Assembly: GCF_001648155.1 (NCBI RefSeq)
Contig: NZ_CP015199.1
Span: 2,490,501-2,554,500, forward strand
DNA length: 64,000 bases
From: Chryseobacterium glaciei
Lineage (GTDB): Bacteria > Bacteroidota > Bacteroidia > Flavobacteriales > Weeksellaceae
Direction: 5' to 3'
Shown: one piece after another, positions 17,712 to 25,852 of the stretch
Numbering within the stretch: the first letter of the stretch is position 1
Layout of the letters: every line of letters begins with the position of its first letter
Program-made: the position numbers and the translations under genes
Notes under the pieces: generated by a model
The model's input: the letters and a program-made list of their open reading frames with translations, nothing else
Database searches by the model: none
Told to the model about the DNA's origin: nothing

Positions 17712-18221
17712 ATGACCCAAGAAACTTTTAAGGATACGGTATTCATTCTCAAAAATGAGATGTATCGCTTTGCGAAAAGATTCGTCATGAGCAGTGATGA
17801 GGCAGAAGATGTGGTTCAGGATCTGATGATCAAGTTCTGGCAGAAAAAAGAGGAGCTGGCGCAGTTTGGAAATTTAAAATCCTATGCCTTGAAAGCCGTC
17901 CGGAACGAGTGTTTGAACAGACTCAAGCACCACGACGTAAGGCAGGGATTTGCAGATCTGCAATTGCATCGGTCGGAGCTTTACAGTATGGAAGTCAATA
18001 ATTTAAAAGAACATATTATAGGTTTTATAAATCAGCTTCCAGAGAAACAGAAAATGGTGATCCATTTGAAAGATGTAGAAGAGTATGAAGTTTCTGAAAT
18101 TTCTGAAATGCTGGAAATGGAAGAAAACGCGGTAAGAGTAAATCTTATGAGAGCAAGACAAAAAGTAAAAGAACAAATCTCACAACTGATGAATTATGAA
18201 CAACGACAAATTTCAAGATAA
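17712..18221 (+). CDS. ECF-type RNA polymerase sigma factor
   Basis: 169 residues. Region 2 is recognisable by SDEAEDVVQDLMIKFWQKK (about 28-46) with the following LKSYALKAVRNECLNRLK, and region 4 by LPEKQKMVIHLKDVEEYEVSEISEMLEMEENAVRVNLMRARQ (about 113-155), which is the promoter -35-binding helix-turn-helix. The size and two-domain build are those of ECF sigma factors. Its 3' end overlaps the start of the next gene by 26 bases; that gene encodes a single-pass membrane protein of anti-sigma type, followed by two DUF4252 proteins, so a cell-envelope signalling cassette is indicated. Confidence 0.93.
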   Translation: MTQETFKDTVFILKNEMYRFAKRFVMSSDEAEDVVQDLMIKFWQKKEELAQFGNLKSYALKAVRNECLNRLKHHDVRQGFADLQLHRSELYSMEVNNLKEHIIGFINQLPEKQKMVIHLKDVEEYEVSEISEMLEMEENAVRVNLMRARQKVKEQISQLMNYEQRQISR

Positions 18222-18876
18222 ATACAACGAAGTCTTCCAAAATATAAAGGAAGAGAAAATGGACTGGGATTTTGAAGATTTCCTTCAAAAAGCAGAAGGC
18301 GGAGAACCTGAAAATAATGAAGCTCCAATTATTCCGCTTCAAACGAAAGCGAAGCCTTCTTTCCCGAAATGGTTTTGGATGGCAGCAAGTGTGGTTTTAC
18401 TTTTCGGAATTGGGTTGATTTTTAATTATAATCAAAAATCCGATGTAGAAGATCAAGCGAAACTTGTTGAAAATCAAATCAAGCAACAGAAAAAAGATTT
18501 CATTGACGAAAATAGTGATCATCAAACACAGGTTGCTGTGAATCATGTGAACGATACGATTCCCGCAGCGAAAAAAGATTCGATCTTTCAGGAGAATTCG
18601 GTTGCCGAAAAGGATGTTTTAGATCAAATTCTTCCAAAAAGAGGAAGATTGAAGAAAGAAAGAAGACCTCAGTTTGTAGATAACTCTTCTTCTAAAAAAT
18701 ATGATTCTTCTAAAAAAGATTCTTCAGGCTACAAAAACTCGTATGTTATTGTAAACGGAAAAAAGATCGAAAATGTAGAAGAAGCTATTAATGTGACTAA
18801 GTACTCATTTCAGATATTTGCAAATAACGTTAGTGAAAAATTAGCACAGCCCAAAGTGATGGACGACGATTATTAA
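18196..18876 (+). CDS. Putative membrane-anchored anti-sigma factor
   Basis: 226 residues. The first 55 residues are cytoplasmic and acidic (MDWDFEDFLQKAEGG), a single hydrophobic helix follows (FPKWFWMAASVVLLFGIGLIF, about 56-76), and the rest is a charged periplasmic part. This topology, plus the 26-base overlap with the ECF sigma gene, fits an anti-sigma partner that holds the factor at the inner membrane. No zinc-binding HxxxCxxC motif of ZAS anti-sigma factors is visible, so the mechanism would differ. Function is inferred from position and topology. Confidence 0.75.
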   Translation: MNNDKFQDKYNEVFQNIKEEKMDWDFEDFLQKAEGGEPENNEAPIIPLQTKAKPSFPKWFWMAASVVLLFGIGLIFNYNQKSDVEDQAKLVENQIKQQKKDFIDENSDHQTQVAVNHVNDTIPAAKKDSIFQENSVAEKDVLDQILPKRGRLKKERRPQFVDNSSSKKYDSSKKDSSGYKNSYVIVNGKKIENVEEAINVTKYSFQIFANNVSEKLAQPKVMDDDY

Positions 18877-18943
18877 CCTATAAAACAAAGATTTATGAAC
18901 CTGATCAGGCATTAATCACCTCAGTAAAAATAAAAATTGACTC

Positions 18944-20224
18944 ATGAAAAAAATATTGATAATATTCGCATTTGCTTTTTCCCATTTCTATAATGTTTAT
19001 GGGCAAGGAGACAAATTTGATAAACTTTTTGAAAAATATCAGGAGGTAGAAGGTGTAACTTCTATCAAGATAGCAAAACCAATGTTTGGGATGCTCAGCA
19101 GTCTTAATATTGATGACGCTCAGCTGGATCAGATCAAGCCGTTATTGGCAAAGATCAACGGATTAAAAGTCCTGATCACAGAGAATCCGGAAAAAGCCAA
19201 CAGTCCGGAAGGAAGAAAAGTTCAGGCTAACCTATCGCAATTAAGTAAAGACGTTTCTTCTTATCTTAAAAATTTGAATTACAGTGAAATAATGTCTGTA
19301 AATAACTCCGGAGCGAAAATAAAGTTCCTCTCTTCGGAAGCCAAAGACGGAATTTTGGATGATCTGTTATTAAGCATCAACAGCGACAGCGGAGAAAATA
19401 TCCTTGTTATGCTGGACGGGAAACTTTCGATGGATGATGTTAATAAGATCATTAATTCCAGCGAGACAAAATCAAATACGATAAGTCACACGAGAAATAC
19501 GCAGACTTCGGATAATAATCCATCTTATTTAAATGGTGAAGCGAGAAATGTAGGTGAATTTTCAGGAATTAATGTAAGCACAGGTGTAAATGTGGTTTAC
19601 AAGCAGGAAAGCCCTACCAATATCAAGGTCATTGCTGATGCCGACAAGCTTCAATACGTAATTACAAAAGTTGAAAACGGTATTCTGAAAGTTTACATTG
19701 ATAATAAAGGAGTGAAAAACTTAAGATTTAAAAATTTAAGTGTAAACGTTTCTTCTCCAAGAATGAGTGAAATTAAAACTTCTTCTGGTGCCAATTTCTC
19801 AACAGTGAATTCTGTGAATGAAAATAATCTTACGATCGATGCTTCTTCAGGTTCTACGATTAAAGGAAAATTCAATGTGTCTAATACAACGAATGTTGAA
19901 GCAACTTCAGGATCAAATATAAAAGCTGATGTTAATTCTAAAAATTTTGAATTGAAAGCTTCCAGCGGTTCCGATACCAGTTTTGAAGGAGAAGTTATGG
20001 CAGCAGTATTTGATATCAGCAGCGGTGCGCTTTGTAAAGCAGAGAATTTAAGGTCAGACAGTGTAGATGCAGAGTCTACATCAGGAGGAAGTCTTTCTAT
20101 AAATGTTACAACCACATTGAAGGTAAAAGCATCTTCCGGAGGTCTTGTAAAATATAAAGGAAATCCTAAAATTGATTCAAATATCAGTAAAATGTCTGGC
20201 GGAAGCTTAAAACCGATTAACTAA
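18944..20224 (+). CDS. Exported DUF4252 + GIN (DUF2807) fusion protein
   Basis: 426 residues, signal peptide ending NVYGQ (about residue 21). Residues about 22-180 match DUF4252 (KYQEVEGVTSIKIAKPMFGML, LVMLDGKLSMDDVNKIIN), and residues about 200-426 form a GIN/DUF2807 beta-helix with repeated Ser-Gly-Ser motifs (IKTSSGANFS, IDASSGSTIKG, VEATSGSNIKA, LKASSGSDTSF), as in putative adhesin heads. It follows the anti-sigma gene and precedes a stand-alone DUF4252 lipoprotein in the same direction. DUF4252 genes often accompany ECF sigma factors in Bacteroidota; a role in sensing or buffering envelope stress is inferred only. Confidence 0.88.
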   Translation: MKKILIIFAFAFSHFYNVYGQGDKFDKLFEKYQEVEGVTSIKIAKPMFGMLSSLNIDDAQLDQIKPLLAKINGLKVLITENPEKANSPEGRKVQANLSQLSKDVSSYLKNLNYSEIMSVNNSGAKIKFLSSEAKDGILDDLLLSINSDSGENILVMLDGKLSMDDVNKIINSSETKSNTISHTRNTQTSDNNPSYLNGEARNVGEFSGINVSTGVNVVYKQESPTNIKVIADADKLQYVITKVENGILKVYIDNKGVKNLRFKNLSVNVSSPRMSEIKTSSGANFSTVNSVNENNLTIDASSGSTIKGKFNVSNTTNVEATSGSNIKADVNSKNFELKASSGSDTSFEGEVMAAVFDISSGALCKAENLRSDSVDAESTSGGSLSINVTTTLKVKASSGGLVKYKGNPKIDSNISKMSGGSLKPIN

Positions 20225-20237
20225 AAATCTAATTGCC

Positions 20238-20741
20238 ATGAAAATTTTTAAAAACATTTTTTTAATCGCCTCTACAATGTTTGTGTTGCAATCTTGTATA
20301 GGAGGTTCCCGCAAGCCTGATATGGATTTCTTCAGCAATACTGATTATGATTTTAAAGGAGCGAAGTTTGAGAGTTTTAATGTACCCATGTTTTTAGCTA
20401 AACCTTTTATCAAGAAAGCTTTAAGAGAAGATGGCGGAGATGAAGAATTGATCAATCTTGTAAAAAAAGTTTCTAAAATTAAAGTGTTGACCGTAGAAAA
20501 TGGCGACCAAGCAATGCTGAAAGATTATGCTAAATATTTAAATAACAACAATTACGAAGACTGGGCAACCATAAAACACGACGGTGATAACGTAAACATC
20601 AGAGTAAAACAAACAGGAGAAACCATAAAAAACATGTTGATTACAGTAAACTCCGATAAGGAATTGGTTTTTGTAGACGTAAAAGGTAGTTTTACCGCAG
20701 ATGATATTTCAAAAATGATTAATTCTGCAACAGATAAATAA
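20238..20741 (+). CDS. DUF4252 lipoprotein
   Basis: 167 residues; lipobox FVLQSC (Cys19). The mature domain (FKGAKFESFNVPMFLAKPFIKKALRE, KVSKIKVLTVENGDQ, MLITVNSDKELVFVDVKGSFTADDISKMIN) is colinear with the N-terminal DUF4252 domain of the preceding protein, so the cassette contains the domain twice, once fused and once alone. It begins 13 bases after that gene. Its stop is followed by the first copy of a duplicated hairpin element that acts as terminator. Confidence 0.9.
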   Translation: MKIFKNIFLIASTMFVLQSCIGGSRKPDMDFFSNTDYDFKGAKFESFNVPMFLAKPFIKKALREDGGDEELINLVKKVSKIKVLTVENGDQAMLKDYAKYLNNNNYEDWATIKHDGDNVNIRVKQTGETIKNMLITVNSDKELVFVDVKGSFTADDISKMINSATDK

Positions 20742-20748
20742 ATTTTTT

Positions 20749-20808
20749 AAACCCCTTCATATACTCAATTATTTTGTACAGGAAAACCGTTCTTATTAGG
20801 ACGGTTTT
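20749..20808 (+). terminator. Terminator element, copy 1
   Basis: A 60-base element: AACCCC, then TTATTTTGTACA, then a hairpin AAAACCGT-TCTTATTAGG-ACGGTTTT (20783-20808). It ends the sigma/DUF4252 operon. A second, similar copy is at 21000-21063. Confidence 0.75.
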
Positions 20809-20902
20809 ATGTTTAGTATATTGAAAATTTTAATTTATTTAATTGAATTAATTAAAATTTTATATTCAAGATTAAATTAACATTAAAATAATAATGAAAA
20901 AC

Positions 20903-20932
20903 TTGTTTCTGTATATTTCTAGTGTATTTTTG
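20903..20932 (+). promoter_or_regulatory. Orphan consensus promoter
   Basis: TTG at 20903-20905, 19 bases, TATTTTTG at 20925-20932. There is no CDS immediately downstream; the predicted transcript ends at the hairpin 21035-21063. Confidence 0.6.
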
Positions 20933-20938
20933 CAGCAA

Positions 20939-21063
20939 AATAAATAAGCTATAGTTTTTTGAAATAGCAAATGAAGTTTTCATCGTATTTAGAATAAGTT
21001 AACCCTTATATATTCAAGTTATTTTGTACAAGAAAGACCGATCCTAATAAGATCGGTTTTTTT
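20939..21063 (+). ncRNA. Candidate small RNA ending at duplicated terminator element
   Basis: A consensus promoter and a strong hairpin plus T tract bound about 125 bases without a conventional gene. It contains one minimal ORF (20971-20997, MKFSSYLE), so it could also be a leader-peptide remnant or the decayed 3' end of a duplicated gene. Its 3' 64 bases resemble the terminator element of the upstream operon, with paired changes in the stem. Confidence 0.4.
21035..21063 (+). terminator. Terminator element, copy 2
   Basis: ACCGATC-CTAATAA-GATCGGT followed by TTTTTT. Preceded by the same TTATTTTGTACA block as copy 1. Confidence 0.8.
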
Positions 21064-21134
21064 CATTTAATTTATTGATTATTAATTTTTATTTAAACTA
21101 TTGAATCGGCCTTTCATATCTCGTTCAAATAGCC

Positions 21135-21142
21135 TAATTTTG
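21135..21142 (+). promoter_or_regulatory. -7 box of guaB
   Basis: TAATTTTG fits TANNTTTG, 14 bases before the guaB ATG, predicting a very short leader. No good -33 element. Confidence 0.4.
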
Positions 21143-21156
21143 CAAAGAAAGTAAAG

Positions 21157-22617
21157 ATGTCTATTCATAACAAAATTGTAGAGGCAGCCATCACTTTCGA
21201 TGACGTTCTTCTAGTTCCTTCTTATTCAGAAGTTTTACCTAACCAGGTTTCATTAAAATCAAGACTTACCGATAAAATAACGCTGAATGTTCCGATAGTT
21301 TCTGCTGCAATGGACACAGTTACTGAAGGTGACCTCGCTATTGCTTTGGCAAGAGTCGGAGGTTTAGGTTTCATTCACAAAAACATGACGATCGAAGAAC
21401 AGGCTGCGCAGGTTAACCGTGTAAAGCGTTCTGAAAACGGAATGATCTCGGATCCTGTTACCCTTTCAAAAGATCATACTTTAGCTGAGGCTAAAGAAAC
21501 GATGAGCAGATATAAAATCTCTGGTTTACCGGTTGTAGATGCGAATAATGTATTGATCGGAATCATTACCAACAGAGATGTAAAATATCAGGAAAACCTT
21601 GATATGAAGGTCGAAGAGATCATGACGAAAGAAAATCTGATCACTTCTGATAAAAATACCAACTTAGAAAAAGCTAAAGAAATTCTTCTTAAAAGCCGTG
21701 TTGAAAAACTTCCAATCGTAGATTCTGAAAATAAATTGGTTGGTCTGATTACCATTAAAGATATCGACAATCAATTAGAATATCCAAATTCCAATAAAGA
21801 TCAAAAAGGTCGCCTTATCGTAGGTGCCGGAGTTGGAGTTGGTGAAGATACAATGGATAGAATTGCAGCATTGGTAAAAGCTGGTGTTGATATTATTGGG
21901 ATTGATTCTGCTCATGGGCATTCTAAAGGTGTTCTGGATAAGATTTCTCAAATCAGAGAAGCGTATCCGGATTTAGATATCGTAGGTGGAAATATCGTAA
22001 CTGCTGAAGCTGCGGAAGATTTAATTAAAGCTGGTGCAAATGTTCTAAAAGTAGGTGTTGGTCCGGGTTCTATCTGTACAACGAGAGTTGTTGCAGGAGT
22101 TGGAGTTCCTCAATTATCTGCTATTTACAACGTTTACGAATATGCTAAATCTAAAAATGTTGCAGTAATTGCTGATGGAGGTATTAAACTTTCAGGAGAT
22201 ATCGTAAAAGCTATCGCAAGTGGAGCAGGAGCAGTGATGCTAGGTTCTCTTTTAGCTGGAACTGATGAAGCTCCGGGAGAAGAAATTATCTTCCAAGGTA
22301 GAAAATTCAAGTCTTACCAAGGTATGGGAAGTCTTTCTGCAATGAAGAGAGGTGGAAAAGAAAGATATTTCCAAAGTGAAGCTAAGAAATTCGTTCCGGA
22401 AGGAATTGAAGGTAGAGTACCACACAAAGGAAAAATTGAAGATGTAATTTTCCAATTAACAGGAGGCCTAAGAGCAGGTATGGGATATTGTGGAGCTAAA
22501 GATATTGAAGCTTTACAAAACGACACCAAAATGGTAATGATTACAGGAAGCGGATTGAAAGAATCTCACCCTCACGATGTTATCATCACTCAGGAAGCTC
22601 CAAATTATTCTTTATAA
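21157..22617 (+). CDS. guaB: Inosine-5'-monophosphate dehydrogenase
   Basis: 486 residues. It oxidises IMP to XMP with NAD+, the committed step of guanine nucleotide synthesis, as a cytoplasmic tetramer. Visible features: N-terminal barrel start [13 protein letters not shown], two CBS domains (about 95-205, [19 protein letters not shown] and [18 protein letters not shown]), the catalytic loop GPGSICTTR with Cys307, the phosphate-binding [18 protein letters not shown], the flap region with [10 protein letters not shown], and RVPHKGKI. Length and domain order match full-length bacterial GuaB. Monocistronic between a candidate sRNA and its own terminator. Confidence 0.98.
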   Translation: MSIHNKIVEAAITFDDVLLVPSYSEVLPNQVSLKSRLTDKITLNVPIVSAAMDTVTEGDLAIALARVGGLGFIHKNMTIEEQAAQVNRVKRSENGMISDPVTLSKDHTLAEAKETMSRYKISGLPVVDANNVLIGIITNRDVKYQENLDMKVEEIMTKENLITSDKNTNLEKAKEILLKSRVEKLPIVDSENKLVGLITIKDIDNQLEYPNSNKDQKGRLIVGAGVGVGEDTMDRIAALVKAGVDIIGIDSAHGHSKGVLDKISQIREAYPDLDIVGGNIVTAEAAEDLIKAGANVLKVGVGPGSICTTRVVAGVGVPQLSAIYNVYEYAKSKNVAVIADGGIKLSGDIVKAIASGAGAVMLGSLLAGTDEAPGEEIIFQGRKFKSYQGMGSLSAMKRGGKERYFQSEAKKFVPEGIEGRVPHKGKIEDVIFQLTGGLRAGMGYCGAKDIEALQNDTKMVMITGSGLKESHPHDVIITQEAPNYSL

Positions 22618-22637
22618 GATTATTTAAGAGATAAATT

Positions 22638-22664
22638 AAAAGCCACACAATTTGTGTGGCTTTT
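22638..22664 (+). terminator. Intrinsic terminator of guaB
   Basis: AAAAGCCACACAA pairs with TTGTGTGGCTTTT with almost no loop spacer. Confidence 0.85.
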
Positions 22665-22703
22665 GTGTTTTTAATGATTGTTTCAGTTGGAGTTGTCAAT
22701 AGG

Positions 22704-22808
22704 AGCGGACTAAAGTCCGCTTTCAAAACGCAGATTGGAAAGTTGGCTTTAGCCGAAACTTACATTTAAATTAATTGGTGGCTGAGGTTCTCGAAGCCAC
22801 CAATTAAT
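22704..22808. repeat. Cluster of three intergenic hairpins
   Basis: Within the 545-base gap between guaB and the metalloprotease gene: AGCGGACT-AA-AGTCCGCT (22704-22721); GGC-TTTA-GCC flanked by AAGTT/AACTT (22740-22761); and a perfect 14-bp stem ATTAATTGGTGGCT / AGCCACCAATTAAT (22770-22783 / 22795-22808) with loop GAGGTTCTCGA. None is followed by a T tract, so they are not ordinary terminators. The remaining bases of the gap (22809-23106) show nothing recognisable. Confidence 0.65.
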
Positions 22809-23106
22809 CAGTCTTCAACTAAGAAACTAAGCCATCAAATAATTTATAGTGAGCCGAATTTGCAGTAAAATCAAAACCTTGTACTAAATTCTCTTTTTCT
22901 ATTACCAGATATTAAAATTTTCATGATGTTAATGATTAAATTGATAGAATTTTAGTTAAAATGAGTCATTAGTGTCCAAATACTTACTAACGACTCCTTA
23001 AATTAATTTTAACATAAATATAATATTGATGTAACAAACTGAAAATAATGGGGACATATTGTAAATATTTCTACTATTTAAATCAATTAAATGAATTTTT
23101 AAAGGG

Positions 23107-23140
23107 TTGTAGTGGAATTATGTAAATAATATTAAATTTG
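23107..23140 (+). promoter_or_regulatory. Promoter of first M43-type protease
   Basis: TTG at 23107-23109, 23 bases, TAAATTTG at 23133-23140; predicted start near 23147, 16 bases before the ATG. Confidence 0.55.
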
Positions 23141-23162
23141 AATACGTTTAAATTAGAAAACA

Positions 23163-25031
23163 ATGAAGAGAATTTTCCTTTATGGGGCGCTTGTGTTATC
23201 CGTTTCATTAACTGCACAACAACAAAGATGGTGTGGTTTTGATCAAACAATACAAGAACAGGACAAAGCTAATCCTGGATTAAGACAGACTTTTGATAAA
23301 ATTATTCAAAAGATTCACACTGAAAAGAAGAATTCTTCTTCTTCAGCGTTTGGGAAGACGGTAAATGGAGTATATGAAATACCTGTGGTAGTTCATTTGA
23401 TTTACCCGTCTGGTGCGGCAGTTGGAAGTACTTATAATAAAACTGATGCTCAGATTCAGGCATGGCTTGATCGTGCTAATCAGATGTATGCAGGAACATA
23501 TGCGTGGCCGGCTGCTGGTGTACCGGCTGATTTTGGGCAAGCTCAAGTATTTCCTATCAAGTTGGTATTGGCAAAAAGAGATCCAAATTGTAATGCAACA
23601 ACTGGTGTTGTAAGATATGACGGAGGAGGATTAGCTGGATATAATGCATCTGGTATGGCTTATACAACTGCTACTGGTGCAAGTAGAGCAGCAATCAAAG
23701 GATTGGCTCCACACTGGCCGGAAGCATCTTATTTTAATATTTATGTAATCAGTATGTTCGATGCTGATCCTACACCTAATGCAGGTTTAATGGGATTCGC
23801 AGCATTCCCGAACAACCTTGATACAAACTACGAATCGTTCATGAAATCAGGCGTTGTTACAAATGCTCATGACACTACTTTTGCACACGAATTTGGACAT
23901 GCGATGGGATTATATCATACTTTTGATGGAGGAGCATTTGATGCTGTTCCGGGAGATGCAGATTTCTGTCCGCCAACTACAGGTGTTTGTGCGGATGATG
24001 ATGATCAGGTTTGTGATACAGAAAGCGCAGGAAGCGGTTATACATTATGGCCGGTGCCCACAAACTCTCAGCTTAACCCTTGTACAGGTGTAAATTATCA
24101 AGGTGTACAATATAATATGATGAATTATTCTAACTCTGTTGCACAGAAATTTACTGCAGGGCAAGGAGATAGAATTAATGATTTATTCATGTTGATCAGA
24201 AGTAGTTTAACAACTTCTAAAGGAGCTACAGCTTTGCCTGCAACTCCGGTTGTTACTGGAACTCCGGTTGCAGCATCTTGTACGCCTCCGGGAGTTACTA
24301 CTCCGGGAAGTTATTTGGTAGGACCAACATCTGTTAAACTTGGTCAGATTGATAATTCTTCAGCTGGTTATTGGGCTGGAGCACCGTCTTATTATATAGA
24401 TTATACTACACAAACATGTAGAGCAAACAGCTATACAGAATTATTGGTTACTCAACAACAAACTATTCAGGTTGGATTTGTGAATAATGACCAGTCAGTT
24501 AGAGCTTGGATCGATTATAATAACAACGGAACATTTGAAGCATCAGAATTGGTTGCTACAGGTGATGATGTTGCTGTAGATGCTAATGGACAGGGATTAT
24601 TGAGTGCTACATTTACTGCTCCTGCTTCAGCGGTATTAAATACTCCTTTAAGAATGAGAGTTATTGCTGATGCTCCGAACAACCCTGCTACTATGACTGC
24701 ATGTGGACAATTGGCTTACGGACAGGCAGAAGATTATACTGTGAAATTTGTTACAACTTTAGGAACTGCTGATGTAAAAGCAAGTGACAATGATTTTGTA
24801 ATTTATCCTAACCCAAGTATTGCTGGAGATAAAATATTTATTAAAGCTAAAAATGCTAAAAATCTTGACGTTACAATCTCCGATATGTCAGGTAGATTAG
24901 TAGCAACTCCATCTTTAACACAGGAAAGTAACGGAACTTTCAGAGTAAATCATAACCTTGAAAAAGGAGTCTATATGGTTCAGATCTCTAATGGAAAAGA
25001 TACTAAAACTGCTAAATTGATTATTAAATAA
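23163..25031 (+). CDS. Secreted M43-type zinc metalloprotease with GEVED and T9SS type A domains
   Basis: 622 residues. Signal peptide (ends LTAQ), a WCGFDQ-containing propeptide (about 22-70), then the protease domain with HEFGHAMGLYH (His242 onward), the extended HExxHxxGxxH zinc site of metzincins, and a Met-turn (NMMNYSN) about 70 residues later, as in pappalysin/cytophagalysin family M43. Residues about 390-540 are a GEVED-type beta domain (AWIDYNNNGTFEASE calcium-like loop, GQAEDYTVKF). The last 80 residues (VIYPNPS..., GVYMVQISNGKDTKTAKLIIK) are a T9SS type A sorting domain, so it is exported to the surface or medium. Paralogue of the gene at 27856. Own promoter and terminator. Confidence 0.92.
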   Translation: MKRIFLYGALVLSVSLTAQQQRWCGFDQTIQEQDKANPGLRQTFDKIIQKIHTEKKNSSSSAFGKTVNGVYEIPVVVHLIYPSGAAVGSTYNKTDAQIQAWLDRANQMYAGTYAWPAAGVPADFGQAQVFPIKLVLAKRDPNCNATTGVVRYDGGGLAGYNASGMAYTTATGASRAAIKGLAPHWPEASYFNIYVISMFDADPTPNAGLMGFAAFPNNLDTNYESFMKSGVVTNAHDTTFAHEFGHAMGLYHTFDGGAFDAVPGDADFCPPTTGVCADDDDQVCDTESAGSGYTLWPVPTNSQLNPCTGVNYQGVQYNMMNYSNSVAQKFTAGQGDRINDLFMLIRSSLTTSKGATALPATPVVTGTPVAASCTPPGVTTPGSYLVGPTSVKLGQIDNSSAGYWAGAPSYYIDYTTQTCRANSYTELLVTQQQTIQVGFVNNDQSVRAWIDYNNNGTFEASELVATGDDVAVDANGQGLLSATFTAPASAVLNTPLRMRVIADAPNNPATMTACGQLAYGQAEDYTVKFVTTLGTADVKASDNDFVIYPNPSIAGDKIFIKAKNAKNLDVTISDMSGRLVATPSLTQESNGTFRVNHNLEKGVYMVQISNGKDTKTAKLIIK

Positions 25032-25052
25032 TTATTTTAAAATCAAAATATC

Positions 25053-25080
25053 AAAGCCTCTATTTTATAGGGGCTTTTTT
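25053..25080 (+). terminator. Intrinsic terminator of first M43-type gene
   Basis: AAAGCCTCTAT pairs with ATAGGGGCTTT (one wobble), followed by TTT. Confidence 0.8.
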
Positions 25081-25111
25081 GTTGTCTTAAATGTCCTTTA
25101 TTTTTAAAACT

Positions 25112-25142
25112 AAAAAAAAGCTTCCGGAATTCCGAAAGCTTT
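25112..25142 (-). terminator. Intrinsic terminator of T9SS type A protein operon
   Basis: On the minus strand AAAGCTTTCGG-AATT-CCGGAAGCTTT is followed by TTTTT. Confidence 0.8.
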
Positions 25143-25162
25143 AATTATAAAAAATAGTGTTT

Positions 25163-25846
25163 TTATTTTTTCACGAACTTAAATTCATGAATTTGAGAAT
25201 CTCTAGTATTTATCCTTAGTAAATAAACTCCCGAAGTTAATTGTGATACATTTATTTTTTTGCTGAATGCTTCTGATACTACCAGTTGCCCAGCCATGTT
25301 GTAAATATTAATAGATTCTGCTTTCTCAATACCTGAAACACTGATGATTTCTGATACCGGATTAGGGAAAATCTGGATTTTAGTTTTTGTAACGTCTGAT
25401 GTACCTAATGTAGAGGTGTGAACATCTCCTGTCATTGTAGAGTTCGCCGATGTAAGGCTTCCTCCACATTGTCCGGCGGTGATTGTTGTGTTTTCAACCC
25501 ATGTACCAATTGTGTTGGCTGGCGGATTTATAAATGCACTGTTTCCGGTAGAGTTATAATAAATAAGGTTCGGACTTGCGAAAGTACCGTTTCCTTCATC
25601 TGCTAAAAACTCCCATCTCGTTAAAGTGTTGTTCCATTGAATTTTAAATTCACAAGTTCCTAAACCTCCGCAAGGTTGTCCATCAATGGGTGTTGTGATG
25701 TAGATACCTTTACCGTTTGTATCAACTCCTGTTTTAGTAAATGTGAAAACCTGGTCATCAAATAAATTATAACAGCCCTTAAACGTTATTGTCTGAGCAA
25801 AAGCTGAGCTTCCGACTGCAAGACATAATAAATATAAAGCTTTCAT
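25163..25846 (-). CDS. Secreted protein with T9SS type A sorting domain
   Basis: 227 residues. Signal peptide MKALYLLCLAVGSSAFAQ. The central part (20-140) is a beta-rich domain with paired cysteines (GCYNLF, GQPCGGLGTCEFKIQW, AGQCGGSL) of no family I recognise; it may fold like small surface carbohydrate-binding domains. From IQIFPNPVSEIISV to the C-terminal VYLLRINTRDSQIHEFKFVKK is a typical type A sorting domain (FPNP, Gly-x-Tyr). It follows the tail-collar-like gene by 6 bases, so both are probably cotranscribed and both reach the cell surface or medium. Confidence 0.82.
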   Translation of the reverse strand: MKALYLLCLAVGSSAFAQTITFKGCYNLFDDQVFTFTKTGVDTNGKGIYITTPIDGQPCGGLGTCEFKIQWNNTLTRWEFLADEGNGTFASPNLIYYNSTGNSAFINPPANTIGTWVENTTITAGQCGGSLTSANSTMTGDVHTSTLGTSDVTKTKIQIFPNPVSEIISVSGIEKAESINIYNMAGQLVVSEAFSKKINVSQLTSGVYLLRINTRDSQIHEFKFVKK

Positions 25847-25852
25847 AATCTA

